Source: Massariosphaeria phaeospora
Lineage: Eukaryota > Ascomycota > Dothideomycetes > Pleosporales
NCBI GenBank assembly: GCA_011032825.1
Contig: JAADJZ010000019.1
Location: 682,001 to 746,000, forward strand
DNA length: 64,000 bases
Direction of reading: 5' to 3'
The notes beneath the pieces were generated by a model, which saw nothing but the letters and a program-made list of their open reading frames with translations, made no database searches and had not been told where the DNA came from. The number at the start of each line of letters is the position of its first letter. The first letter of the stretch is position 1. Positions 54,836 to 64,000 of the stretch are shown piece after piece. The translations under genes were made by a program, and so were the position numbers.

Positions 54836-55963
54836 TTACGCTCTGTCAAACAGCTCCGGCCACACACCGCCCACACCTCTGAACAGTTCAGAATTCCGCA
54901 ACAGCTGCCAATCCTCCTCAACCGCCGCTCTAAGAACCCCAACACCAAGCTCCACCAGTCCCCGCGTGCCCTCCCGATCCGTCCACACGACACTAGTCGG
55001 CCAAAACGCAACATGCACCCCCCAATGCACCGCAACCCGCTTCACCCAGCCTCGTCCCAGCACAACGTCACCGTCTTCTTCGTCTCCCCGTCGCGCGCAA
55101 GCATACGAATTGAGGAACGCAGCGCGCAGGCCGCGCCCCCCGTGGAACGTGTCGAGCAGGAAGGCTTCGGCGGCGAACTGCGCTACGTCCGTGGCGCTTG
55201 TGCCGCGCCGCACCATCTCCCAGTCCACGATGGTGAGCTTGAGCCCAACGGCAACGGCCGTGTCTTCGTCTTGCGTGTGTGCGCCCGGGGATCGTACGAG
55301 CACGTTGCCGGGCCAGAAGTCGCCGTGGCAGATGCACTCGTTGTCGGAAGCTAGCAGACTGCCGAACGTCTCGTTGATTTGAGCGCCGAAGGCTGCGGAG
55401 TGGCTGAACTGGGCGAGCACGCTTTGCAGACCGTCGTAACTGTAGCGGTAGGCACCGACAGCGATGGGGTTGTTCGCTTCTAAGCTGATTTCATCGGACA
55501 GTGAGAGCGGCGTTTGAGTGGTACATGTATGCAGTGCAGCGAGCCAATTTCCCAAGTCTTCGCCTGTGGATGGGATATCAAGCTTCGGATCCGTATAGGC
55601 AGACTTTAGGTTGCGGCTGCCACCGTCCTCGATGCATAGCAGCTTTTCCTTTTCGTTGTAGCTACACCACGCTGCTGGGCGGACGTTCGTCTGAGACATA
55701 TGTTTCGACAGGACGAGAGGCAGCATTTGCAAAGCTTGACTTTCATAGTCCATGCGCGAGGGGTCCAAATTGAAACTGGGGTCAAAATGTAGCCAAGGTG
55801 CTGCGTGTTTGTAGATGACTGTCTTCTCGTCTTCCAGGGTGACTCGGTAAAGGAAATTGGCGTTACCGCCTGTGAGCGATGTGACATTGGAATAGTCGAC
55901 GGATAGTGAGGTAAGGTGTGCCCGAAGACCTTCCTCAGTAGTCAGGTTGGCCGTGAATGGCAT
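54836..55963 (-). CDS. APH-fold phosphotransferase (aminoglycoside/choline kinase-like)
   Basis: A single exon of 375 residues. The protein has the APH/choline-kinase fold: an N-lobe with LTGGNANFLYRVTL and a lysine in VIYKHAAP, the catalytic loop CHGDFWPGNVLV (HxDxxxxN) at about residues 215-226, and the metal-binding IVDWE in place of DFG. Related fungal proteins include methylthioribose-kinase-like and aminoglycoside-phosphotransferase-like enzymes of unknown substrate. GG-N-F-Y near residue 35 and DWEMVRRG resemble the methylthioribose kinase branch, but I cannot confirm that. It converges with the alpha-xylosidase gene and lies just outside transposon copy 2. Confidence 0.85.
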   Translation of the reverse strand: MPFTANLTTEEGLRAHLTSLSVDYSNVTSLTGGNANFLYRVTLEDEKTVIYKHAAPWLHFDPSFNLDPSRMDYESQALQMLPLVLSKHMSQTNVRPAAWCSYNEKEKLLCIEDGGSRNLKSAYTDPKLDIPSTGEDLGNWLAALHTCTTQTPLSLSDEISLEANNPIAVGAYRYSYDGLQSVLAQFSHSAAFGAQINETFGSLLASDNECICHGDFWPGNVLVRSPGAHTQDEDTAVAVGLKLTIVDWEMVRRGTSATDVAQFAAEAFLLDTFHGGRGLRAAFLNSYACARRGDEEDGDVVLGRGWVKRVAVHWGVHVAFWPTSVVWTDREGTRGLVELGVGVLRAAVEEDWQLLRNSELFRGVGGVWPELFDRA

Positions 55964-57293
55964 CTTCAGTGCCGGGTCCGTAGTCGCGTATTTCTCAGGG
56001 TGGGGCGTGGCGAGACAGCCTGAAAGAAAGGGCGGTTTCCAAATGAAGTTGCGGCTGCACTTTGCTATTTAGTGAAGTTGTCAACTGGTTTATATTAAAT
56101 CTCATTGTGCAGCCTACGGCGGGGATACCTGAACTCTCAGTCACTCGTGCCTGAAGGTTGATTGTGGTAGAGGACGATTCGAGATGAGTCATTCGCTAAG
56201 AGGACTTGGCGGCCTGTTCCGATACCCTGCTGCCCGGCCGTCCGAGCCGCCCGGCCGTTCGAGCCACCCCACCAAAACAACAACCAGACTTCAACACGCG
56301 ATAAATCTATCAATATGAGCTCAATTGAGGCAGCGATTGCAGCGATCGAATCGCTAGAACCAGGAGAACAGTTTAGCTATCGTCAAGTTGCAGCAGAGTA
56401 TTACTGTAACTGTACAACGCTCGCGCGGAGGCATCAAGGCATTGCAGGCTCACGCAGTACTATAGCAAAAAACTAGCAAGCGCTCTACTCTTAGCAAGAG
56501 CAGGAGCTTTTACGCTATATTGAGCGCTTTACAAGGCAAAGCTTGCCTCTCTTACAGCCTATAATACGACGCTTTGCTTCGGAGATCGCGAAAAAAGAGC
56601 TTGGAAAAGGCTAGGTTGATTGATATATCTAGCGCCACGACGTCCATCTTATCTCACGCTGGACCACCGGCATCGATCGCTCGCGCTACTAGGCTGACTC
56701 TCTATCAAAGTATAGTCTCTACTTCGAGCTTCTGCGCAGCAAGCTCAGCTAATACAATATCAAGCCTTGTAATATGTACAATATGGATGAGAAGAGCTGC
56801 ATGCTAGAAATACTTACTCGCTTAAAGCAGGTGTTTAGCAGGAAGCTATATAAGGAGGGGAAGATCAAGGCTCACATCCAGAATAGCAATCGAGAGTGGA
56901 TAACGCTGCTGGCCTGCATATGCGCTAATAGATCAGCCCTCGCGCTTGCGCTGATATATCAATTAGCCTTAGGCTCGATACAGGACACTTGGCTGCAAGC
57001 TCTAAGGCCTAAGAATCGAGTATATATATCCTCTTTACTTTCTAGCTAAACAAACAACGATATAAGACTATTCTAGCTCAAACAAGTATTTAATTAATCT
57101 ACAAAAAAGAAGGCAGGGCGGAGCTATCGATTACTAATTCTTAATAGCTATAGATCTTATCTTACGATGGATTTTATTAAGTACTGCGATTAGAATAGAA
57201 TTCTCTTTGCAGTATACCTCTTTTATTCAACTTACACTCTCTAGCTACTTAACGTCGTTATATTTAAGCTATTTTTAACAGCTTACTTAAACT

Positions 57294-57686
57294 TACGCTG
57301 GCGAATGGGTAGGAGGTACCCATCGATGGGTATAGGTTGGGTTATAAGTCGCACAGACCTTGGGTTAAAGTTGGGTTAGAGTTAACCTAGCGTGGGTAGG
57401 AGTTGGGTTAGGGTGGTCAAAGCTCTGGGTTGGGGGTTAGGTTAGGGTTACCTAAATAGTTAAGAAACTGTGATAAGTAAATGTGATAAATATACATAGA
57501 AAACTTAATATTAATATAGGTTGTAAATATTATGTAAGACCCAACTACAACCCTAAGCTTTGACCACTCTAACCCAACCTCTACCCAAGCTGCTTAGTAA
57601 CTAGCGCGGGTTAAGGCTAGGGTTGGGTTGAGGTCTAACGTAAGCTAACCCAACCCTAACTCAACCTCTACCCATTTACCAGCCTA
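57294..57686. mobile_element. Nested MITE A, hAT-like, 8-bp target duplication
   Basis: 393 bp inserted in transposon copy 2. CTTAAACT is duplicated at 57286-57293 and 57687-57694. The ends are inverted repeats (TACGCTGGCGAATGGGTAG against TAGGCTGGTAAATGGGTAG on the other strand). Similarity continues inward for well over 100 bp, including the shared stretch GTGGTCAAAGC. The inner part is full of GGGTTA/GGTTAG-like units. There is no coding capacity. An 8-bp duplication is typical of hAT elements; the family assignment is inference. Confidence 0.82.
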
Positions 57687-57885
57687 CTTAAACTAGGTAG
57701 CTGCTTTTATAAAGAAGTGCTAAAGGCTTACTTTTATAAGTAAAAGAAACTTTTATTCTATGTTTATAGCTGCCTAGGAGGCTTCGTTTAAAAAAGAAAC
57801 TATACTTAAGGCTTTTAAAGCAACTAGCTTCTTACCTCTTAACCCAAAGGTAATACTCAAACGATTTAATTAGCTAGCTTAATTA

Positions 57886-58318
57886 ACGTACCTTATAGGT
57901 TCGCCGGACACACAGGTTCGCTAGACACTTGTTTTTACTAAAGAAAATTAATAATCTAAGGCTTAATAACTCTAGATTTACTTTATAGAATTCTTTAAAA
58001 ATTTCACTACTAAGCTGCATCTATATAAACTTTAAAATTCTAAGGTTACTAAGCTCTAGCCTTAGTATTTAAAAAGCTATTAAAGAAAGCCTAAATTACA
58101 GGAATTATTTTAGCGTATTTTTTGTATCTCTAGAATTAGACTAGGTAGAGCTTAGTAATACTAGAATTGAAAAGTTAATGTATACAGAAATAACATATTA
58201 AATTTTTAGAAAATTCTATTATGTAGATCTAGAGTTATTAAGCCTTAGATTATTAATTTTTCTTAGTAAAAACAAGTGTTCGGTGAACCTGTGTGTCCGG
58301 CGAACTCATAAAGTACGT
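57886..58318. mobile_element. Nested MITE B, TA target, about 95-bp inverted repeats
   Basis: 433 bp inserted in transposon copy 2 at a TA (57884-57885; duplicate 58319-58320). Its ends start ACGTACCTTATAGGTTCGCC and ACGTACTTTATGAGTTCGCC and stay nearly identical for about 95 bp, through GGACACACAGGTTC and ACACTTGTTTTTACTAA to AAGGCTTAATAACTCTAGA. Most mismatches are transitions. The centre is AT-rich and non-coding. TA duplication suggests mobilisation by a Tc1/mariner-type transposase. Confidence 0.85.
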
Positions 58319-59345
58319 TAGGCTAATTAAGTAATAGCAACTTCTTAGCCTTAAGCGCTTCTAACTAGCGAAAAACTAAGCGCTTTCTACGCTAGGTAGT
58401 GCACGATAAAAGTAATCTACAAGCTCAAAAGCTTAGCCGAGCCTTCTATTCTATTTTAGTTTAAAAAAGCCTTTTTACAAACGAGGCTCAAAGCTTTATG
58501 CAAGCTCTTATTAATAAAAAGCAGCGTAAAAAGCAAAGCAAGGCTTTGCTTTTAGAAGCAAAAAAAAAGTATTACAGTAGAGCTAAATTCTAGTTCTTAA
58601 AAAAAGTAAAAGAAGCACGTGATTGCTAGGTTTAACAAAGGCTTAAAAAAAAGCAACTACAACACTAGAGAGCTAAGGCAGCTTGCGTACGTAAAGTGAA
58701 AAAGTAAAAAAAGCTTTAAGCAGCTTAACAAAAGCGTGCAGCAAAGGCAGCAGCTTAAATAATAAAGCAAAAAGAAAAAGCTCGTAAAGCTGCTAATTAA
58801 GCTTTACAACAAGCAGCTTGTAGAACTTAACAACAACTCTAGCAAGCTTAGAAAACTGCTTAAAGAAGCAAAAAAAGAGACCTTAAGGCAGCTACTAAGG
58901 CAGGCTCAAAAAAGAGAGCAGCTGCGCAGCCTCAGAGTGGTGATAATGCCTCAGGTGCTGCAGCAGGCCTACCACCATCTCAATCACGACACGGCCGAGC
59001 AATCAAGCTCCCAGCTAAATATAGATAGCTATATATATCAATTAATACCTATAGAACTCAACTCTAGAATATATCGCGATAATAGCTATTGTTCGTGGCT
59101 CTACAGCCTCAAGTTAAGCTGCTGTTTTGGTGTTCAGGGTGGCTCGAACGGCCGGGCGGCTCGGACGGCCGGGCAGCAGGGTACCACTTTCGCTAATCTT
59201 TGCTAAGATAACCTGAAGAAACCCCTGCCCTAAAACATGCGTAAATTTCCATTCCAACTACATACGTGTCGCAACCTTATACGTGCCATGACTATTGAAT
59301 TGCCTTGATGTATAGCACAGGCCATCTCCGTATCCCGTGCCGGAC

Positions 59346-61511
59346 TCAGACCAACTCCATCTGCTTCGCACTCTTGGCATCCCGAACCTTGACTCTCTCC
59401 AGGCCCTCAGATTGCCGCGAGGATTCCTCCTTCGCAATCATCTCATACGCATGCGCTGTGTTACCCCCGGCGCCCCTTCTTAAAGACTCGCTCGTAAGGT
59501 TGAACACGGAGCCTTGCTTGGAAAGCCTAGGAACATCATCCTCTTTGCCCGTCCAGGGACCAATTCCACGCCCCTCCGCGGCCATGCGCTGCAACTGAAA
59601 GGCATGGCTCTCCGCCCAATCTAAGCGCTTATACGCACCCTGCCCCGCGCGCTGTTGCCAAAAAGCCACTACGATGGGAACGAAGCCGTTGGCGGCCATG
59701 ATGAGCAGCCCGAAACTGAAGGTGAGGAAGACGGCGAGCACGGAGAAGGAGGTGAAGGCGGCTGAACGCATCTTGACTCGGTGACAGAGCAGCTGCATAG
59801 TGGGGTCTGTGGGTTCCGAAATGTACTTTAGGGACGAAACGTCAGGCCCCGTGTTGAACTCGGCGGGGCGGGCAAAGGACGTTGCCGCGCGCTGCATGAC
59901 TGCCAGCGAGGTGTTCATCCAGTTTGCGACCTCGTGGTGCCAGTGCTCCGGTGGTAGGTTTGCAGAAAGACCTAGAGAGAAGCTGCTGTCCCAGAGGTAC
60001 TCGTTTGCAACTAAATTCTCCCGTCCAATCAACCCAATCTGCAGATTGAGCTGCGCGTTCCAAATCGTCTTCCACAGCACCCGATACAACGCTTCTTGCG
60101 TAGGGTTCAGCCCCTCCAGCCCCTCCTGCAGGGCGTAGAAGCCAGTAGTCGCAGTGCACGTTTTCATGTCGGCAGTGCAAATCTGGACGCGCTCCTGGCA
60201 GCCCATGAAGGAGAAGGCGTTGTTCGATTTGCAGACAACGGTGCCGTTGATAGTGTCGGTGGATGTGGCATTCGCGCAGTTTTGCGCAGTAAACCAAGGA
60301 TCGAGTACTGGGACGCGGAAGGAGACGCGGTTGGTGAGGGAGACGAGACTCAAGTCGGCGTCTGTGCTTTGGAGTTCTCGGATCGGATTGAAGAGAGCTG
60401 CCTGGTCGCCCGAGTAGTTCTGAAAGGCAGACTGGGACCCAAGACTGTACGGAAGCCCGCCAGTCTGCAGCGAAAGCTCAGCCAGCACGAAGGTGTACTG
60501 GTCTGCATCAATTGTCCCGACATTTTCGATCCTGTCTCCGAATTTGTAGCCCTTAACCCTGATTCCTGCGGGAATGAGGGAGCTGTTTACCGTCATCCAC
60601 CCGTCAGTGTATTCCTCGCCAGCGAGCGGCACACAGGTCAGGGCCTTGCGTAGCAACATGGCGTCTTCGGGACGCGTGTTGATGCCCAGATGCTCGTCTG
60701 ATCGCAGGAAACCCGTGTCCAGGACTGCGGCGGTGGCATCGCAAATCTTGGCGTCGAAGGGACAGGGCGCGTCGAAGGTGGTGTTGTACGGAAGCGATGG
60801 TCGGACATAGGTCTTGCAAGCCGCCGTGTCGCCTTCTGCGCCGGCGTAGCAGGATCGAGAATACGTGGCGCTCCGCCGGTACCCGTTGCGAGTCGAGACG
60901 ACGAGCGCGTTTGCGGCGTCGAATATGCCATCGTCAGTGAGATCGGTCAACGGGACCTCTTTGATCCAGCCGCACTTGCCAGGGATGAGCTGGACCTCGT
61001 TGGACGCAACGATGAATCTCGAGCTCAAACCACCCGCCAGCGAAAAACCGAGGCCATGCAGAGCAGCGAGCGCAAACAACCACCCAGCACGTTGGTACGT
61101 CTTGAAGCGCGCGCCTCTGTGTGCGAGGGCGACTTTGTGTAGGTTCCATATGAAGCTCGATTCGTGCTCGGTGTTGCGGAAGATGACCTGGAACTGGTAG
61201 ACTGGGCAAAGTCAGCGGTGCTCACGCGGTGGGACAGCTACAAGAGGAGACATACACACGTCATCTCGCAGCCTGGACGAAGAGCTGCTCTGGTGGAGGG
61301 CGAAGCAGAGCATCTGCCAGAGGTATCCGCCGGCCAGCTTGATAAAGAGGGCAACGAAGGCAGTGAAGATCAGAGCCCATTGGCTGGGGAGCGTCAATGT
61401 CGAGCCATAGATGGCGCCTCCCTCTGTCGACGTCAGTGTCAGGTCCGAGGCAGCAGCGAAGAGCGCGGGCGGCAGGACCGACCGAAGTTCACCCAGAAGC
61501 CACAGCGAACC
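59346..61511 (-). CDS. Fungal membrane protein with large extracellular region (5' end unresolved)
   Basis: Two clear exons, 61256 upward and 59346-61201, joined over a 54-nt intron (donor GTATGT, branch CTGAC, acceptor CCCAG), give at least 640 residues. The first has a hydrophobic segment WALIFTAFVALFIKLAGGYLW, the second begins YQFQVIFRN with another hydrophobic stretch (LFALAALHGLGFSLAGG). A long region with many Cys and N-x-S/T sites follows, probably extracellular. A last membrane segment (about FTSFSVLAVFLTFSFGLLIMA) precedes a cytosolic tail. The reading frame stays open upstream to 61511, but I could not fix the start codon; a small 5' exon may lie further out (for example the ATG near 61775). 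I know such proteins only as conserved and uncharacterised in fungi. Confidence 0.7.
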
Positions 61512-62630
61512 TCATCGCAACCATCCCACCATCGCATGTCGTCGGCGGCGGGAGGAAACCGGCACGTCGCAGGCCGGAGCGTGGATAACACTCGAGCGAC
61601 AATTGCGAGAGGCCGGCCGCAGAATGGAAAGCGCAACGGTGCCGTCCATGTCGAAAACCACGGAGCTTGGAAAAGAGCAGTTCCAAGCTTACCACTTACA
61701 CCAGGCTGACCCGAGTTAGCGGGGCGCCCGTGCTCCCGAGGCAATGACGTACTGGCTGTTGGTGTTGGTGCATGGATTCGCCTTGAACACCATCACACAG
61801 TCAGCGGACTCATACACAGCCAGGGAGCCTCAATTCTAACCCGCACGCGTCGCAATACAAGGTCTGCGGGATTCAGCTAGGCAAGAACACCATCGTGAGA
61901 TGCGATGAGCTAACGGACTCGTAGGCATTCGGACCTCCACTTTCTTGCTATGGTTGGGGCTTGGCTTCTTAACCAAGCTTAAAAGTAGATAGGTGATCGC
62001 GAACTGCCGTGGACCTCGGGCTGGTCCGTCCTTCCTGGCTTCATGATTTGGCACAGATTTCTGCATCCCCTGAGTTACAACTCTCTCTGCCGCGACTCAC
62101 CGGAGCTATTATTGACGCCCAGTCAAATCAGCCTGGTAGCCCCGCCGAACTCTGTCCGAACTGAACTCCACTGGAGATACCATGTCTAGTCGCTTGTTCC
62201 TGCGTTAATCGCCGTGTTAGCTGCCGCACCATCGTGAGCCCGGGACCGTGGCCTTCAGTCTCGATGTTCCAAATTCGTAATTGATCCCTCGCATCATCAG
62301 CACAGCGGCCGTTTGTCGATTTAGATAATGTGCCGTTACATGCATCCAACGCCACAGCAGCTATCGATGGTGCTTGTCCTCCGAGATCTGCTTAGGTGGT
62401 ACAGTGACCCACCGGCTACCTACCCTGGCCGTTGCAGATTGCCTACTACGGCTCGAGCCCGAGCCCGTGGGCGATGGGATCCAGACCACGACATTGTGGC
62501 ATGCCGGATTAGGTGTCAACTCCGTATAAATTGTTGCGAAGATCATCAGACTTTGATATCATCTGCATTCATTTGCTTCCGTTCTCTCCCCTTTGCTATT
62601 CGTTCTGTCTTGAACTGATCGTCACTCGCT
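61512..62630. promoter_or_regulatory. Divergent upstream region of membrane protein and PME
   Basis: About 1.1 kb between two divergent genes. It may contain the missing first exon of the membrane protein (a MHQHQQPVRHC frame at about 61705-61775 followed by a GTAAGT). The part near 62520-62545 (GTATAAATTG) is TATA-like and about 95 bp upstream of the pectinesterase start. Confidence 0.45.
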
Positions 62631-64000
62631 ATGCGTTCATTCGTTCTTACTGCTCTTCTTGGGCTTGCGGCTGCTCAGAGTAGTGCCTCCAATGCTGCCG
62701 AGTGCCAATCTAACGAGCTCTGTATCTGCAGCTACTCCTACCATTGTAGTCTCCAAGGACCCTGGATCTTGCGAGTATTCGAATGTGACCGCTGCTATCA
62801 ATGCACTCCCTAACGACAGCAAGGCATACACCATCCAGATCGGTCCCGGTACCTACGTCGAGCAACTCTCTCTCACTCGCAAAGGCAAGGTCACCCTGAT
62901 TGGTGCGACCAACTTCACGAGTGACTACACTCAAAACCGGGTTAGAATTGAGTTCTCAAAGGGTGCTTTGACCAGCCTCGGCCAGAACGAACAGACGCCC
63001 GTCATCAATTCCAAAAAGACGAATGACAACTCAGGTCTAGCCATGTACAATATCGATTTCGTCAACACGTACCCACAAACGACCAACACTGCCGCCCTGG
63101 CTGCTGACTTTTATGGCGCCAATATTGCCGCATATGGATGCTCGTTCATCGGGTTTCAAGATACTCTGCTTGCCAACAAGGGCACGCAGGTGTTCAGCAA
63201 CTGCTACGTTGAGGGTAGTGTAGACTTCATTTGGGGTTTCTCCACGGCATACTTTCATCAATGTATGATTGTCAGCAACACGCCTGGCGCATGCATTGCC
63301 GCACAGTCCCGTGCCACTGCCGACGCCGTCGGTGGTTATGTGTTTGACTCGTGCCGTGTTACCACGTCTTCTACATATGGAGGGTCCTCGGGCACCACCT
63401 ACCTTGGACGCCCGTATTCCCAGTACTCGATTGCAATCTACATGAATTCTTACCTTGACAAGCACATTGCGGCCGACGGTTGGCAGGTGTGGCAAACCAA
63501 CAATCCACAGACTTCCGGTGTTCTCTTTGGAGAATTCAACAACTCCGGGCCTGGTTCTTGGCAGACCAATACCCGGCGTGTCTCCTTTGCGACCAACCTA
63601 ACGGCTGCCGCGGTTAGTAAGTACCAGCTTGCTACATGGATTGGCGACACTACATGGCTGGACATGGACGCGTACAACTCTGTTCCATCTTACAGTCTTG
63701 GCGGGCCTAGTAGCACTTTGCCGTCCAATCCCACGACAACCGGATCGACTTCCACTACCACTGCCACAGTAAACGCTCATCCAGACAGCGGCAATGTTCC
63801 TCCAGCTGGCGCTGTTGTCGTCTCGATCGATGGCAGCAACAACGCCTCGTTCACCAACATTACTGCCGCGCTTGCTTCTTTACCCCAAGACAAAACGAAC
63901 CAGACGATCTTTGTGTACCCAGGAACATACAATGAGCAGGTCCCTTCGATCAACCGTCCCGGTGCGGTTAGGATCATAGGCTACACGACCGGTAACCCCG
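62631..64000 (+). CDS. Secreted pectin methylesterase, tandem-domain (CE8), partial
   Basis: Two exons, 62631-62679 and 62732 to beyond the window, with a 52-nt intron (donor GTAGTG, branch ATCTAACG). The first 16 residues (MRSFVLTALLGLAAAQ) form a signal peptide. The first CE8 domain then shows VSKDPGSCEYSNVTAAINAL, GFQDTLLANKG, the catalytic SVDFIWGFSTAYF and the substrate-binding LGRPYSQYSIAIYM and WQVW. After a Ser/Thr-rich linker near residues 350-370, a second copy of the fold begins (VSIDGSNNASFTNITAALASL, then IFVYPGTYNEQ). The enzyme removes methyl esters from pectin outside the cell, releasing methanol. The frame is open to the last base, so the 3' end is missing. Two PME domains in one fungal protein would be unusual. 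Confidence 0.92.

Larger units (their letters stand above)
56315..59080 (+). pseudogene. Fot1/pogo transposase remnant, copy 2
   Basis: The same transposase as in copy 1, starting at the ATG at 56315 (MSSIEAAIAAIESLEPGEQ). Stop codons replace Gln codons and the frame is cut by two MITEs. The first DDE aspartate region is readable as YNMDEKSCMLEI, followed by ACICANRSALALALIYQ, where several residues have changed relative to copy 1. The C-terminal tail continues to about 59080. It is broken beyond function, and the end is approximate. Confidence 0.82.
56225..59181 (+). mobile_element. Fot1/pogo-like DNA transposon, copy 2, with nested MITEs
   Basis: 2957 bp with the same 45-bp inverted repeats as copy 1 and TA target duplications at 56223-56224 and 59182-59183. 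Orientation is opposite to copy 1. Two insertions interrupt it: 393 bp at 57294-57686 plus an 8-bp duplication, and 433 bp at 57886-58318 plus a 2-bp duplication. Removing these leaves exactly 2121 bp, the length of copy 1. Interior differences from copy 1 are mostly transitions. It is non-autonomous in its present state. Confidence 0.93.

Noticed and set aside
57300..57690. Telomere or telomeric array
   Set aside because: The GGGTTA-like units are irregular, inverted between the two halves, bounded by an 8-bp duplication, and lie within a transposon; this is a MITE.
1..64000. CRISPR arrays, rRNA operons, bacterial-type operons or phage
   Set aside because: None found; gene structure is eukaryotic throughout.

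Overview
The window is nuclear DNA from a filamentous ascomycete. The evidence is many short introns (about 45-65 nt) with GT(A/G)NGT donors and CTAAC/CTGAC branch points, fungal gene families (STE3 receptor, Hsf1, MIPC mannosyltransferase, fungal CDF and sugar transporters), and AT-rich transposon copies that differ almost only by transitions, as expected from repeat-induced point mutation (RIP). A Dothideomycete is my best guess, by inference only. Pectin methylesterase and alpha-xylosidase genes hint at a plant-associated or plant-decaying lifestyle.

Layout. (1) 1.3-10.2 kb looks like a small secondary-metabolite locus: a single-exon A-T-TE NRPS-like enzyme diverges from a cytochrome P450, followed by a family-2 O-methyltransferase and a second P450 that is clearly a pseudogene (frameshift plus loss of the heme-binding core). 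(2) 11.2-48.8 kb is gene-dense housekeeping DNA: heat-shock factor Hsf1, acireductone dioxygenase, a TXNDC9/Plp1-type phosducin-like protein, a GDP-mannose transporter, an alpha/beta hydrolase, a conserved membrane protein, a STE3-type pheromone receptor, an FHA-CHK2-type kinase (seven exons, one GC-AG intron), the 25-residue ribosomal protein eL41, the AMPK/SNF1 beta subunit, two small membrane proteins, an inositolphosphoceramide mannosyltransferase, a cation diffusion facilitator and an MFS sugar transporter. (3) 49.15-59.18 kb holds two inverted copies of one Fot1/pogo-like DNA transposon flanking about 5 kb that contains a GH31 alpha-xylosidase and an APH-fold phosphotransferase. The first copy is 2121 bp. 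The second is interrupted by two different nested MITEs, and is also exactly 2121 bp once the MITEs and their target duplications are removed. (4) 59.3-64.0 kb has a large membrane protein and the start of a secreted pectin methylesterase that appears to carry two catalytic domains in tandem and runs off the window.

Exon boundaries were set by eye from splice signals, reading phase and family conservation. Where a 5' end is unresolved this is stated. Functions are from recognised motifs and remembered family features, not from database searches.
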